Shown piece by piece: positions 9,702-21,681 of a stretch of DNA of 64,000 bases. Made by a program: the position numbers and the translations under genes. The notes below the pieces were generated by a model. That model was given only the letters and a program-made list of their open reading frames with translations. It did not search any database and had not been told where the DNA came from. The DNA is from Simplicillium sp. C3G150-2 (Eukaryota > Ascomycota > Sordariomycetes > Hypocreales > Cordycipitaceae), in NCBI GenBank assembly GCA_022702485.1, contig JAJIYY010000001.1, positions 4,588,001 to 4,652,000 of the forward strand, given 5' to 3'. How positions within the stretch are numbered: position 1 is the first letter of the stretch; every line of letters begins with the position of its first letter.

Positions 9702-12309
9702 TTATTCGCCCAGAGGCATGCCCTCGAGCTCGTCCAAAAGTCGACGCCAGTTATCAGCTAACATCTCGGCATACTTGACACGCTCGCCCGCCCAGTCTTG
9801 GTTCCATCGGCTGATGTGGTATTGTGTTGATTGGAAGGTGATTAGTTCGTCGCGGATGCATTCCTTGACAAACACGGATCGGTTGTGTTGCTGAACAATG
9901 GATTCCTTGTCCTGCAAAGGTCATCTTTAGTACTGCTTCTGACGAAGTATTGGGTTACATTGTCAACATACCTTGATAATGCTCTCGGCGAGCTTTTCAA
10001 TCTCTTCTGGCTTCACTGTTCCCTCAGGCTTCGAACGCAAGCCAGCCAGCTTAGTCTCACTGGTTTGAATCCTCCTTTCGAGGTAAGGGATGTTGTCTTT
10101 GTCGAGTCGTTCCCGTCGATCAAACATCTCACGTACGCTCACAAGGGAGTCTCGCTGGCGCTTCAAGTCCTCAAGCACGCCTTCGTCCCAGCCACGGCTT
10201 TCATCTTCGAGCAGAGTCTGGCACGTAGACAGGTGCTTGCTCATCGCTGTCAAGCCGTCGTTTAGGAGCGGAATCTCGTTGGTGTCAGTGGCGTAGGTAT
10301 CGTTCGACGTCTCAGTGAGAGATGCAAGGGACATGGCGACGCGCGCATGGTCTGCCGCGACGCCTTCGGTGCGCTTGACGAGGCGATCCATGATGTTGCA
10401 CACATTAATGTATAGCTCGGCTGATCGTCGTACACCGGACCGTGTCCTGGAGAATAGCTCTTCCAGAGTAGAGGGCAAGGAATCTTCCAAACCGGGTGGC
10501 ATGTGTCGGTCGGTGAATTCATCCTGAACTGATATGGTTGACTGCTTGCGCCACACAGCCAGTTCCTGTTCCTATTAATGAGCCTTGGTCACGAGCTGGT
10601 TCTTATTTGGAAGATAGGAATACTTACCGTAGGGACAGTCAAGAACATAATGACGAGTTGCTCCTGGTTTAGAATTGGGTGTCTCACCAAAGCGTTGAGG
10701 AACCTCGCCAGACCACGTCGACGCTTCTCAATGAATGATCCGTCGTTGGACAGGTGGTTTCCGTTGACGCCAACACGCTTTGGCGGCAGCAGAGGAAGAA
10801 CTCTGAACGGGTATCGCTTCTGGAGACAGTCGAGCAGCCATACAAAGTCGCTGTATCTGCGAATCACCTTGCTTCCTCGGCGTTGACTCGAGACTTCGTA
10901 GTTGTGATGTTGGAACATGAACATGCCTTCCTTTCCGGGCATAAGCGTAACCAAAACGGTTTCCTCGATGCCGCTGCCAGTTCTACCAATGCTTCGACTG
11001 GGGATTGCGGTGGGCGGATTGTGACCTGGAGTCCTTCCGGCAGCTCCGTCACCGCCGAATAGGTTGCCACCAGCATTGTTGGAACTATCGTTGAAGTCAC
11101 CGCCTCCAGGAGTTAGACCATTACCGCTGTTGCCTCCATAGTAACCCCATGGAGCTTGACCAGGAGTGCCAGTTCCACTGCCTGGTCGCGCAGCCGTGGG
11201 AGAGCTTGCGACGCCAGACGCGGAGCTGTATCGTTGCGCCGACGCCTGAGTCGGTGTGGTGCCGAAGCTATTTTGACCCTGTGATGGCCGACGATCTCCT
11301 AGACCACCGTTTTGTTTTGTATGGGCATGGCCCTTGTGCATGTCAGGAGTGTTCCAAGGATCATCTTCGGGATCGTCCATGGCCGGTCGAAGAATGCTCG
11401 CGGACTGTCGTTGCTGTTGCAGTGTCTGCTGTGGCGTCTGCTGTTGTTGTGGATGCTGCTTCGGTTGCTCCGTCTCCCGCTGTTGCTGAGGCTTGGAGTC
11501 GGGTAAATCGTCAGGTGTCTGCGGCGGCTTAGCAGAAAGCTCAGCAACAGGAGGGAGAGTCGCCTGGGTCGTGAAACCTTCGAGCTTGGGTCGAGGAAGG
11601 TCTTGAAAAGAAATGTATTAGCTGGAGTGGATTCCCCACAGTGCAGTGTGATGAGGTGACTGGGGTGTAGATAGGTATCATTTTTTGGTGCAACGGCATC
11701 CGATGTAATTAAGCCTTTGCGCATGGCATTCAGAGCAAGAGAGAAAAGAAAAAGAAGACGATAAACTTGTACAATGACAAAAAAAAAAAACTTACTTCGC
11801 TTTCTCTCATCAACTCCGTCAAGACTAACAACGTCACCTTCTTGAGCCAGTCCGACCAAAGCCAACAGCACATTAAACTCGTTCTGGCCCAGCGACACAT
11901 CGGAAGCAGCACCCGGCGCAACAATGCCCATGATGCTGGCCTGTGCATCGGCGTCCAGCCTAGCCATGGCGAAGAGCTTCGCAATGCCCGCCGCGGGGAT
12001 GCGTCCATTGTGGCCGTCCTCGCGTAAAACAGACTCAAATACGTCGAGGTAGCTCTCGGGCGCGTCCGAGGCAGGGAGCAGTCGCCGGATCAGCTCCGCG
12101 CGACTCTGCTGCTTTCGCGGCGTGGGCATGTCCCATGGTGACGTTTCGTCCTGGCCGGCATCGTCGGCAAAGAGTCCGCTTCCCGAGGAATTGGTCTTCT
12201 TGTGGGATCGAGGCTGATCGTCGTCGTCGAAGAGGCCGCTGGCTCGGTTGTTTCGCCCAGGCGTCGAAGGCGCTTTGTCTTCTGTAGGAGAAGACCCGAA
12301 GAGCGACAT
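9702..12309 (-). CDS. MVP1: sorting nexin Mvp1 (PX-BAR, SNX8-like)
   Basis: Endosomal sorting nexin that binds PI3P and helps recycle cargo from endosomes. Four exons on the minus strand (12309-11796, 11601-10628, 10571-9972, 9911-9702) sum to 766 codons (765 residues). The N-terminus MSLFGSSP is Mvp1-like and is followed by an EH-like helical region (about 65-170), a Q/P/G-rich linker (about 185-370), a PX domain (about 375-496) with the PI3P-binding RRYSDF, a PPKR turn and RRRGLARFL, and a C-terminal BAR-like coiled region to residue 765. The 194-nt intron at 11602-11795 is the longest in the window and contains a run of 12 T on the coding strand just inside its donor. The preceding in-frame sequence has no ATG, so 12309 is the best start. 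Confidence 0.9.
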
Positions 12310-13010
12310 GGTTGATCGCGATCTGCCGTCGATGCCGGAGGTGCTTGTAGTGGCCTTGTTGAAGTGTACCGTCGTGTTGTGCTCGGTAGAAAGTAGCACT
12401 GGCGAGGTCAAGTCTACTGGCGCTAGCTCTCAATTCAGCTGTGGTAGAGAAGTCGTCACTGCGTCGTAATGATTGTGAGCAGCCTTGCGAATTGAGCGAT
12501 CACCAGTTGTCTGGATAGATGTGATACAATGCTATGATCGAGAGCGATTGGACTGGTTGCACAATGTTGCAATATTGCTCTGCCGCAGAGAAACAGAAAA
12601 GGACCAAGACGACTCGTCCATACAAACAATGCTATGCGCAGATTGTCGTGTGACGAGAAAGCAACGAGGCTGGTTTCATCGACGAAGCGCCGTTGCCCCG
12701 ACTGCTGCGGGCTAATTGGTGGCCGGCTGACTGGCTTTGCTTCTGACATTGCGGGGGCGCGGCACGTTCTGTCCACTGTAGCCAGCGCTATACCCTCTGT
12801 ATTTTCAGGCAATTCAGCGCTAATCCACACCATCTTCAGTGTAACGAACGCTGATGTGACAATTCAAGTTCAGTATGCAAACATCACTAGCAACATCACA
12901 AACAAATTCTCAGGCTCCGCGATTAAATCAAGTCTTTTATACAAATATACATATGTAATTTACAGACAAACAAGATACCTCGTCCATGCACTTTCCAAAC
13001 CCACGCAGCT
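12310..13010. other. intergenic, MVP1 promoter / uL15m 3' end
   Basis: About 700 bases, no supported gene. It carries the promoter of MVP1 and the 3' flank of the ribosomal protein gene, which lie on the same strand. Confidence 0.5.
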
Positions 13011-13995
13011 TTACCACAGGGTCTCCTCCGTAACCTTTTTCTCCTTCTTAGCAACACCCTTAATCTTCTGCACACCAGGAACCTTGAAGTACAAACTGGG
13101 TGACTCTCCCGCCGCCAGTTGGTGACTCAGGTATCCTCTATGCGCTGGGTCACGGTAATACTCAATATCCTCACGGCTTGTTGGGTCGGGCAATCGGTAT
13201 CTGAAGGGTGCTTTGCGTGCCTCAGCCAACACGGCCTCGACGTGTTCCTTGCCAACAGGCAATGGTTTATCCGTGTTGACAGACTCGCCTCTCAGCAGAC
13301 GCAGGATAGACAGCTTTGTGTAGTATCGCGTGACAACCTTGCCGCCCTGAGCCTCAATCGCGTTAATGGCTGCAGCAGAGACCCTTGACACCATGACGTG
13401 GATGGGCTGCTTCAGGCTCTCGGATCCGCGAGAAAGAATCTTGACTCCGTCATTTACTGTTCCAACAAGTCGACTCTCAATCAATTCCTTAGGGGTGATT
13501 GGTTTCGTTGGGTCCAGGCGTCCCTGGTTGATCCATGACTGGATTTGATCGAGGTTTACTTCGGCCATCTGGGGAGCACGCCTAATCAATTTGTTAGTGG
13601 TTACTTAAAATTTCACCTCTGCACTGCGTTCGGCCATAGCTGGCGAGCACAATGGTCGACAAAGAAACGTACAGGTTGGTAAAACCCTTGGTACCATGCT
13701 TCACAACCAACGGCGTCTGACCACCCTGGAACCAAGCGTTGACTTTGCCGTGCTGCTTTTGACCCTTGTGACCTCTTCCAGATGTCTTGCCATGCCCGGA
13801 AGAAGGGCCACGACCAACGCGCTTCTTGTGATGGATTGCCCCCTTGGTGTTCGCCAGGCTGCCGAGGATGGAAGCCGATCGAGTCTGGTGCAGTTGCATG
13901 CCAGCGAGGCAGGACGTTAATGAATTGATATCGTTCTTTGTGATGGCGGCCCTGCAGCTCGCCGCAGCTCTCGTTGCCAGCAATCTGGGAGGCAT
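13011..13995 (-). CDS. MRPL10: mitochondrial large-subunit ribosomal protein uL15m
   Basis: Structural protein of the mitochondrial large ribosomal subunit. Two exons (13995-13673 and 13581-13011) join in phase over a 91-nt intron to give 297 residues. The N-terminus is rich in Arg, Ala and Ser without acidic residues (residues 1-20), fitting a matrix presequence. The uL15 hallmark VGRGPSSGHGKTSGRGHKG follows at about residues 60-78, with NAWFQGGQTPL downstream. The 297-residue length, with extra C-terminal sequence, fits fungal mitochondrial L15 rather than the shorter bacterial protein. The yeast orthologue is called MRPL10, which is the symbol used here. Confidence 0.9.
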
Positions 13996-14721
13996 GGCGG
14001 TTGATAAATTGGGAGAGAATTCGGTTGTCGCGAAAACTTAATGGTCCAGCAGCTTCGCCATTGATCCCCCCATGAATTTTCCTAGGGACAGCGCCAGAAA
14101 ATTATGGGGCCTCGAAATTGTGCCTTAGGCAACACAGCAACCAATTGTCCCATGCCTTCACCCTGAGAACATCTCTGTTTGCGAGCAGAATATTTCAATG
14201 AAAAGTTACAATGATATGTTTTGATTGTTTATTCGCTTTCTCGATAAAATACAAACTCTTGTCCCGAACTCTAATGTCTTGAACCAGAAAAAAACCAACG
14301 CAGAGCTCTGCCCTTCGCTCTCTCCTTTTGACCTGTAAACATCGCTCAAATATGTATCAAGTATATCTCCGATTTCCGCCTGCCCTGTGTATCCTAGGAG
14401 AGATGTGCATATTAAAAAAAAAGTGTCTAACCGTTCCCCTCAGAGAACCAATCCCGAGTTTGAAACAAAAACGCCGCATGTAATACCGCCATTTTCCCTA
14501 TTTGTCAATGTGTTGATGAGTGTCACACATGGCGTTCTGACAGAAGTCAGTTTGAATGATCGCCCACTAGGAAAAATAATTCAACGAATCCGCCGACAAT
14601 GAGTGACACCTGCTGCCTCGCAACGGACTGGGAGGTTGTGCGCGTCCAGTTGAGTTCTTCGAGCCATCCACAACGGAACCAATGCTCGCTGTTATCAATC
14701 TTGATAGGACACACTCTGAGA
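13996..14721. other. intergenic upstream of uL15m
   Basis: About 725 bases between two minus-strand genes. A CCAAT box lies at 14142-14146, roughly 150 bases upstream of the uL15m start. No gene is supported. Confidence 0.45.
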
Positions 14722-16404
14722 TCAAGGACTGGCCCATCCTCCAGCGACATCGACCCATTCGGCAAGACAGGAGCCTTCCTTGCCTTCGACGTCAACAATA
14801 TCGGTGTCGCATCGGCATCTGCAGCCTACACCATTCTCCTTGGGCTCGTCGTAAGTCTCCCAATATTTGTCCTCTTCCAGCTGTGCCTTCTTGTCCAGAG
14901 TGGCCTTGTGCAAGTATGGCGTGCGAGGAAGCTGGCGTGCAGGGGCGTTGGCGGGGCAGTGCTGGATTGTGGTGTGTCGGTAACCAATGTCACGGAAGTA
15001 GTGAATATCCTTAGGACCAAGCAGTGCACCGGCGGCGAGCGAGTGAATAGGAGCGTCACCCCACTAAGATAAATTGTTAGCATCCTCGTGCTCTTTGACA
15101 TCCTTATGCAAGATGCACGGTTGGCGAATAGACTCACCCGTTCCATCCAGAATCCACCACTGCGATCCATCATCTCAAAGAAATCTTGGTACTCCTTGCT
15201 GCGGAACCAATCAAGGCGAGCAATCTCGAAGTTGGACCAGAAATGGCACATATTATACTTCTCGCCCTCCATGGCATCGGGGTCGATATCTACTGGGTTG
15301 TTAATAACTGGTTCGGTCCATGTGATGTCGTCTGATGTCATCTGGGTTGGAGACTTACTCTCATCGGGTTGATCCTTCTTCTCCTTTGGTTCTGTGAACA
15401 TTTCCCATAAGCCCTGAGAGGTAATGTTGTTGGTGCGCATATAAGCAGAGGCGTAACGGAAGAGATTCGGCACTGTCTCCTTTAGCTCCTTGATGGCAAT
15501 GGTAAAACCGTAAGTCTTCTTGTGCTCAATCATCTCCAAAAAGGGATCGTAGGTGATGTCACAGAAGTAGGTGATCTCGGGCTCAACGCGCCAGTACCAC
15601 TCATACTTGAGCAGAAGAGGGTGGTTGAAGAAGAAGCCAGAGTAGAAGCGGCACATGGAGTGGTAGCTTTCCAATCCTCCGTACATGACAGCATTATCGC
15701 CCTGCTTTGCGATACCTTCCTTGGCAACCTTGGGATCGATCCAGTCAGGGAATCCCCACATCTCAGGACCAACCTTGCCGAATTCACAAGTGCCGGAGGT
15801 GTGGTTCATGACAGTCTCCTTGAAGTTGTCGTCGAAATCGCCGTCATTGAGAAAGACGTAGCCATAGTTGTACCAACGGTTAAAGTGTCGTTCAACTGAC
15901 TTGATAGATTGAATGACTCCGTCGATTTCCTTGTTACGCGCAAGGACGACGAATGTTGCGTTGGCTCGCGGTTTCGAGGTATCGGGCTCGAGGCATCCTG
16001 AGACGAAAACCTTGTCGTGCTTCTCGCTGATTTTTCTAAAAAAGGGGAAGTCGACGGTTAGCACTGCATCAAGGAGGACGAATTGCAGCAATTTTCAAAT
16101 GACAGAAGTGTGTGAATGCATACCTTATTGAAGGAGGTGCGCCAGCAGGCATCAAAAGTCCATTGGGATGATTGGGATGTCTGACGAAGAGTACAAGAAT
16201 CAAGACCACCACCAGGACGGGGAAGAGGATAACCACACCAAGCGGGATTGAGACAGCCGAGTTTCCGCGTAGTCTGAGGGGCCGACGAAAGAAGGCCAAG
16301 CTCGAGGCAATAGTCTTTTGCTTTGAAGATCTCTTTTCGTCCAGAGTGGGCAGCTCGAGTTCTTTCTTGTTGGCACCTATCCGAGCTCTGCGGAAGAGAT
16401 CCAT
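14722..16404 (-). CDS. Kre2/Mnt1/KTR-family alpha-1,2-mannosyltransferase
   Basis: Golgi type II membrane enzyme that transfers mannose from GDP-mannose to O- and N-linked glycans. Three exons (16404-16124, 16035-15138, 15063-14722) total 507 codons (506 residues). A short basic cytosolic tail precedes one membrane segment at about 50-74. The luminal glycosyltransferase-15 domain shows RANATFVVLARN, FLNDGDF, the Mn/GDP-site block RVEPEITYFCDITYDPF near residues 237-253, and the family signature YNMCHFWSNFEI near 350. The second half of the catalytic domain is completed only when the 74-nt intron at 15064-15137 is removed (GGFWMER-WGDAPIHS). All conserved motifs are intact. The exact KTR subgroup cannot be set by eye. 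Confidence 0.92.
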
Positions 16405-17007
16405 GACGGCGACCGGTGCGGCGTCTCCAACACAGCGGTATTAAACAATACTTTCTAAACAATCCAGTGTGAACAAGCTAGAGGCTGTCGCAGTATCGAT
16501 GCGCTCGGGGGAATGATTGCGTCGTGCGCGTGAAGGAAGACGATTTTTCGATTCAGAAAAAAAGGCCACCAAAGTCAGGGGCCAAGAAACGTGGCGACTC
16601 GACTTGATGACGGAAAGGGCTAAGACGGAAAAAAAAGAAGAAAGAGAAGAGGAAAACCGTGTCGACAACGGCAAAAGCGAATGCGCGAATGGAATGAAAA
16701 AACAGGGATAGTCGACAAAATCGTTTTCGTGAATTAAGAAGGAGAAAAGAAAAAGCCGCGACAGAAAACGAATTATCAACCAGGCGTATAACGAGTGGCA
16801 AGGGGTGGTTGAAAGGTTGAAGATCTAGGACAGTGCAAGGCGCTACTGCAACCCCCCAAAAAAGACCGCTGTGGGAGGTTGCCCACTGTAGCTCTAGGCT
16901 TTCTAGGTGGTTATGGTGGTGTCGATAGCGGGCAGACGCGTGGATAAAATGCGGGCAGCACCTCCAGGGACGCAACGGTCAGCGGGTCAGGATTGAGAGC
17001 TGTCGAT
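16405..17007 (-). promoter_or_regulatory. AUG-free pyrimidine-rich leader of the mannosyltransferase gene
   Basis: On the coding (minus) strand the 603 bases before the start codon contain no ATG, and the proximal half (about 16550-16780) is strongly C/T-rich. This resembles the leader of the Myb-like gene at the left of the window. The transcription start is not known. Confidence 0.45.
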
Positions 17008-18173
17008 CATGGAAAAGGAAGAGGAAAAAGAATCACTTATGGCAAAGGCATTTTTTTCCCCCAGCAATTTGGAGCATTTGTATCTATTCCCCTCGTCCTT
17101 TGAAGCGCATTTCAAAGTCTACCTCGCCATCAACCCTCCGCCAGTCATTAGCGTGACTGAATAATTACCGTACGACACAAGCTCAGTAATTAATAACCCC
17201 TTGGAGAAACAAGGCGAAGCACGAGCAAAAGAAGTGGGTAACAAGGCAAATCAGCTACTGAGGGCGTGATGGCACCATCCGGTCCTGTTGCTGGTACAAA
17301 TACATTACAGGACACTGATGATTGCAGCACTGAGCTGGCTTCGCTGTTCGCTGTAACTGTAATTAGCTTGTTGCAGCAAATTCTCGTTGGCAACCCCTGT
17401 TAATGTTAAAGCTTAGTTCAGGAGGGGGGGAGCTCCAGGCTCTTCCGCAGCATCTAGGCCCTGCAGGTTCCTCCTTGGCAAGATTGCGTTCCTCCACTCA
17501 GGACGCCCCTAACAGGGTCTCTCATCCATCTGAATTTCAAAGATTCATTCCTGTGGTCTACTCCATATCTTACTATCCGGGGCAAGCGGCCGATAAAAGA
17601 GACACAAACAAGGGTGGAATCAATTGGGTTCAAAACCTAACCAATCAGCCTGGAGACCCTCTCAGGCCCTCTAATAGGCAGGGGAGTGTTCGTTGGGTAC
17701 AGTGAGTGCGCTCAAGGGGCACACCAATATCTGGTAATGTCTCTGTGCTGCGCTCTCCGCGCCTGCACTGAATAATTAGTGCACGTACTCACCATCTCAG
17801 GAATTGTGCACAGCTTTGCAAATTGATACACCGTCGGCCATTGATAAACGTCCAACTTAGAAAATCACATTTGGCATGTTTGCTAAATGACAAATGGCAA
17901 ATGACAAATGTAAAAATAGAAACATAATCCATCTTTGGTAGCAGTGCCTGCTGGGGCCAAAGCTTAGGCGAGACAGGTGGTACCACGTACTTGTGTCGCA
18001 CACCTCGTGTAGCTTGACGCATGCAACACACCACGCAGCTACGTACGCTACGTCAACGAGCGTCCAATTAACAACCTGGAATACGGTTACAATTAATATA
18101 CGCTCATCAAATACGACACACGGTTCCTGTTCCCCACTACTGGGCCAATTGGGCGTGCTTCGAACAAGACGCC
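17008..18173. other. divergent promoter region, mannosyltransferase / DUF4604 gene
   Basis: About 1.2 kb with no supported gene. A perfect 6-bp inverted repeat, TGCACT (17764-17769) and AGTGCA (17778-17783), sits in it. Near 17885-17910 there is a short tandem ATGACAAATGGCAAATGACAAATG. Open frames here look like chance. Confidence 0.45.
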
Positions 18174-18683
18174 ATGCCTGACAAAATCACATCCAAGAAT
18201 CTCACCTACGACTCAACCCTTCCTCCATTCCTAGCTGCTCTGAGAGGCCAGGCAGTCGGCTCGCAAGGCCCAGACCCCATTTTATCGGGGAGACGAAGAG
18301 GAGCCAAGAAGAGATCAGGCAGCGAAGAGGCAGAGGATGCACCTTTGGTGCTTGATGACGATGGAAATGCCGTGGCTGTCGAATTCGAGAAAGATGGCAC
18401 AGTAAGAGAGCGCCTAGATGCTCAAAAAGATGCCAAAGAGGATACCTATGGTTCCAGTGATCAACCTGAGGGTAAGGATAAGGCATCAAACCGCGAAACT
18501 GAATCGAAAACGTCTTTTGGTGCTAGAAAACGAAAAATAGCCAAGGTCGTTACAGCACTGGATGCAGACGAGAAAGGCAATGCAAAGAAGCCACAAGATG
18601 AACAGGCAGCTTCAACAGCGGGAGCAGACAAAAAGGTCAAGAAGAAGGCTAAGAAGATCAAACTTAGCTTCGACGAAGATTAA
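18174..18683 (+). CDS. DUF4604 domain protein (KIAA1143-like)
   Basis: A single-exon gene of 169 residues. The N-terminus MPDKITSKNLTYDSTLPPFL with a following LRGQ matches my memory of the DUF4604 family, shared by fungi and animals (human KIAA1143). The rest is charged and probably disordered: a basic RRRGAKKRSG patch, an acidic segment with LVLDDDGNAVAVEF, a Lys/Glu-rich middle and a closing KKVKKKAKKIKLSFDED tail typical of nuclear proteins. The molecular role of this family is not established. It is convergent with COX4. Confidence 0.8.
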   Translation: MPDKITSKNLTYDSTLPPFLAALRGQAVGSQGPDPILSGRRRGAKKRSGSEEAEDAPLVLDDDGNAVAVEFEKDGTVRERLDAQKDAKEDTYGSSDQPEGKDKASNRETESKTSFGARKRKIAKVVTALDADEKGNAKKPQDEQAASTAGADKKVKKKAKKIKLSFDED

Positions 18684-19024
18684 AACAATAAAATACCCTT
18701 ACGCAGATATGAAAGACATCACACAACAGGTTGCTATTGCTCTCATCTTCTCAGTATACCTAATTCAGCGGTTACGGCACATGCGGGAATCATAGATACA
18801 GACAAGTAGTCAGAATTTATAATAATTAAACAAAGGGAACATGCCACAGTAATCTACACGGCCACCCACCCACTCCCGCGTGGAATCTTTTCTCCCCCAA
18901 AGTCTATGGAATCTTCTTCGTCAACTGCTTCCTGTCACAACGTAATACAAAAATACCCCCTTCTCTACGCGCCTGCATCGCTATCAATCACGGCTGAAAT
19001 TGTGTTTGGCTCCTGGTGAAGCAT
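18684..19024. other. convergent 3' region, DUF4604 gene / COX4
   Basis: A 341-base spacer with AT-rich polyadenylation-like sequence (AATAATTAAAC near 18820). No gene seen. Confidence 0.5.
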
Positions 19025-19882
19025 TTATCTGTAGCGGTACTCGGGCTTGATGTAGTCGGCAAAGGTTTTGGGCTCCTCAATCTCAGGAGGGTGGTGGTGG
19101 TGGTCATCCTCAGGACCGACGTAGTCCATCTTGTAGACACTGCCGCACTCGGGGCATCGCTCGATGGGGCGTTCCTTGGAAAGCTATTTGGACCGCGTTA
19201 GTCTTTGTCGTTATTGCTTCACCTCGCGGCATGCATGTGCTGGAATGAGTCAAACTTACGCCGAGCCAAGTAACGACGTGAGAGTCGGCAGGATAACCGG
19301 TGCAACCGGCATACTGCTCCTCACCGGCAGAGCGGACGAGGATGGGGTTCTCCATGGTTCCCTTGCGGCTGGCATCGAGAGGGCGCATGTCGAAGATGTC
19401 AACACCCTCCATCTTGCCGAGGATTTCGAGACGCTCGAGACCAGTGGCCTGCTCAAGATCGGTAGGGACGGTGCCAATCTTGGCACCAGGGCCGAGAAGA
19501 TCGTCCTCAGTGCGGACCTCTGCAACAATCGCCAGTTAGTTTCTGTCAATTCGTCATAGGTCGCCCATCGCGGGTCAATTCGGATGGTAGCTCCAATGTG
19601 TTTCGAACTACGTACGAGAAAGAGTCTTGTAGTCACCGATGGACTTGCGAGCGGTGCCAGCGAGAGCAGCAGCCTGCTCGCTGGGAGTGGTAGGGCCCTT
19701 GGCAGCCTCGCCTATGTAACAGAAAAAATCTGGTTAGCTCTTCGTCGTGTTCATTTTCGACTTTGGGGGTTTCGGGTGCAAAATTGCGTACGGCGAGCGA
19801 AGGAGGTCGCGAAGCTGCGGGTGACAGCGGGAGCGACAGCGACACGGCGGGCCGCGGCGAAGGCGGTGCGTTGGAGAAGCAT
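19025..19882 (-). CDS. COX4: cytochrome c oxidase subunit 4 (mammalian COX5B homologue)
   Basis: Nuclear-encoded, matrix-side zinc-binding subunit of respiratory complex IV. Four exons (19882-19792, 19711-19616, 19519-19260, 19183-19025) add up to 202 codons (201 residues) with every phase closing. The first 31 residues are rich in Arg and Ala and lack acids, a classic presequence (RRVAVAPAVTRSFATSFARR). The mature part has DDLLGPGAKIGTVPTD, LERLEILGKMEG, the fungal GCTGYPADSH zinc-site segment (C135) and RCPECG (C159, C162). Its promoter carries clustered CCAAT boxes, consistent with control by the HAP complex. Confidence 0.95.
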
Positions 19883-20537
19883 TGTTGCGTGTGGATGGGT
19901 GAGGATGGATGGAAATGCGGTCGACGGGTGAAGCAACTGGCCTGTTGTCGAGGGATTTGTGAGATTACCTGATGCTTCGGTACGAACTTCGACGGCAGAT
20001 CCAGTCTTTTTCCCAATTGACCAATCAAAAGGCTTGTAATTCACTCACGTGATTCTGAAGCTTGTGCCGAGCGAAAACACCAACGAGCTCCAATTGGTGG
20101 GCCATGATATAATTAATCAGGCTAGTTGACACGCAATTGTGAGCGAACTGCTTCATTAAAATTAAATTCCAATCCAGTGCCAGATACTATTCTACGTATC
20201 GTTCGATTTCGTAAACCCCTTACAAATATACCTGTGGTCTCCGTCTCGCGTCACCACACCACAAACCCGCGTTATCCATATAGCACAAAAACCAAACAGG
20301 GCACAGAGCTGACAGACTCGCTCTAGTAATCATGCCCAGACCTCGGTCGCAACCCAATATCTTCCCAAACGCCAAGTATTCAGAGAAAATCCCATATGTT
20401 TCAATTCGGTTTTACCGAGACTTTCCACGTCCGCGTTATGTCGTTCATGAGGTATATCTCCGTAGATTCCCACTACTTCCTCAAACACACGCCAGCAGAC
20501 GAAGCTACGGCGCAAACACTTTTCGTGGCTGAACGAC
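19883..20537. other. COX4 promoter and 3' flank of the unknown basic-protein gene
   Basis: About 655 bases. CCAAT boxes lie within it (annotated separately). A 66-codon forward frame at 20332-20532 is not convincing as a gene. Confidence 0.45.
20013..20097 (-). promoter_or_regulatory. CCAAT-box cluster upstream of COX4
   Basis: CCAAT occurs at 20013-20017, 20021-20025 and 20090-20094, with the reverse ATTGG at 20093-20097, about 130-215 bases upstream of the COX4 start. Fungal HAP2/3/5-type complexes bind CCAAT and activate respiratory genes, so this placement is suggestive. Actual binding is inferred. Confidence 0.45.
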
Positions 20538-21620
20538 TCATTTCTTTTTGCTCTGTCTGAACTTATTCACGCCGCAGTACGCAGATGGTCGATCGGCGAA
20601 CTCCTTAAGACGAGCGCGTCGTTTCGCTAAAACCTCCTCCTTGCGTCTGACAGAATTTTGTTCAACTTTGAGGCTTTGAATTGGAATCGGTCTGCCATGA
20701 TTTGGCCTGTAAGGCACCCTTGGCTTGCTCGATGGCTTTGTCTCCTTTCCATCTTTGTATGAGCCCAGCCGACCTTCATACCGTGCAGCTGCGCGCGCTG
20801 CTTTGCGCATGGTGGGATCATGGTACTTGTTTCGGTCATGCTCTTTCTCACAGAGCTGACGGATGATCGCCCTGATTGCCATCCTTCCATTGCGAGCAGG
20901 CTCCAAAAAATGGTGCTTAGCAAGTTTTAGATGTATGCGCCACCTCAGAAAATCATATGGATCCATTGCCAACTTCTTTCGCCTTTGCAGTGTCTGCAGA
21001 TCTGAGATTTTGCAAGCTAACTTGTACATGATCTCTTGTTCGCAGAGACCGGCTGCGGGGAGATGCCTCCTAGCCACAAGTTGGTTAGGATGGTATGGAG
21101 AATCCGCTCCAAAGATTTGGCGAATCTTGCTTTGTTTGCTGCAATTGTCCGAATGCAGCTTCTTCGCCTTCTTGATGCTCTCATAACGCGGCAAATCCGT
21201 CTTGCCATGTGTTCGCAACTCCTCCGTGAAATGACATTTGAGCCGAATTTGTTCGGACTCCTGAGCCAGGTATTTGTCCAGGCTCTGCCAGTGAATACTC
21301 CAGTCTGTCGAGTCTTCACTTAACTTCTTCGTTTTTGTGCCAAAGAGCGACACGGGCGCGACATAGCATAGTGCATCTGCACTGAGTTTAATCACTGAAC
21401 TCGGATCGGTTTTCAATTCTGCAATGATTTCTTTATCGCAGAGTTCGGGGTTCGATAGATTTCGACGGAGAAGCTCAAGTTTCCTTTGTTCCTCCGTTTG
21501 TTCCGGCTATTTTCATCCTCGTGTTAGTGCATCTCTCGAATAGAAAAGTGGCTGTGAGTGGCTCACGATGACAGGCTCCATGAACTTATCCTCAGAAGGT
21601 CTTTCCTTGTTGCATGCCAT
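20538..21620 (-). CDS. hypothetical basic protein, unrecognised family
   Basis: Two exons (21620-21567 and 21506-20538) join in phase over a 60-nt GT-AG intron to give 340 residues. I do not recognise the family. The N-terminal third is mixed (EEQRKLELLRRNLSNPELCDK). The middle is helical and Lys/Arg-rich, with several Cys, Trp and His positions. The C-terminus is strongly basic (RRKEEVLAKRRARLKEF, ending RQSKKK), which suggests a nucleic-acid- or ribosome-associated or mitochondrial protein, but this is inference from composition only. The long uninterrupted frame, a clean intron and a plausible ATG support a real gene. It may be restricted to a narrow fungal lineage. Confidence 0.7.
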
Positions 21621-21681
21621 TTTGATGAATATCAGGGAAACAGAAACAGATACGAAACAGCTTCTGTAACGGGTACTCAAG

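Noticed and set aside
20332..20532. 66-codon forward frame between COX4 and the unknown basic-protein gene
   Set aside because: Short, no domain, no clear intron or neighbour relation; length is expected by chance.
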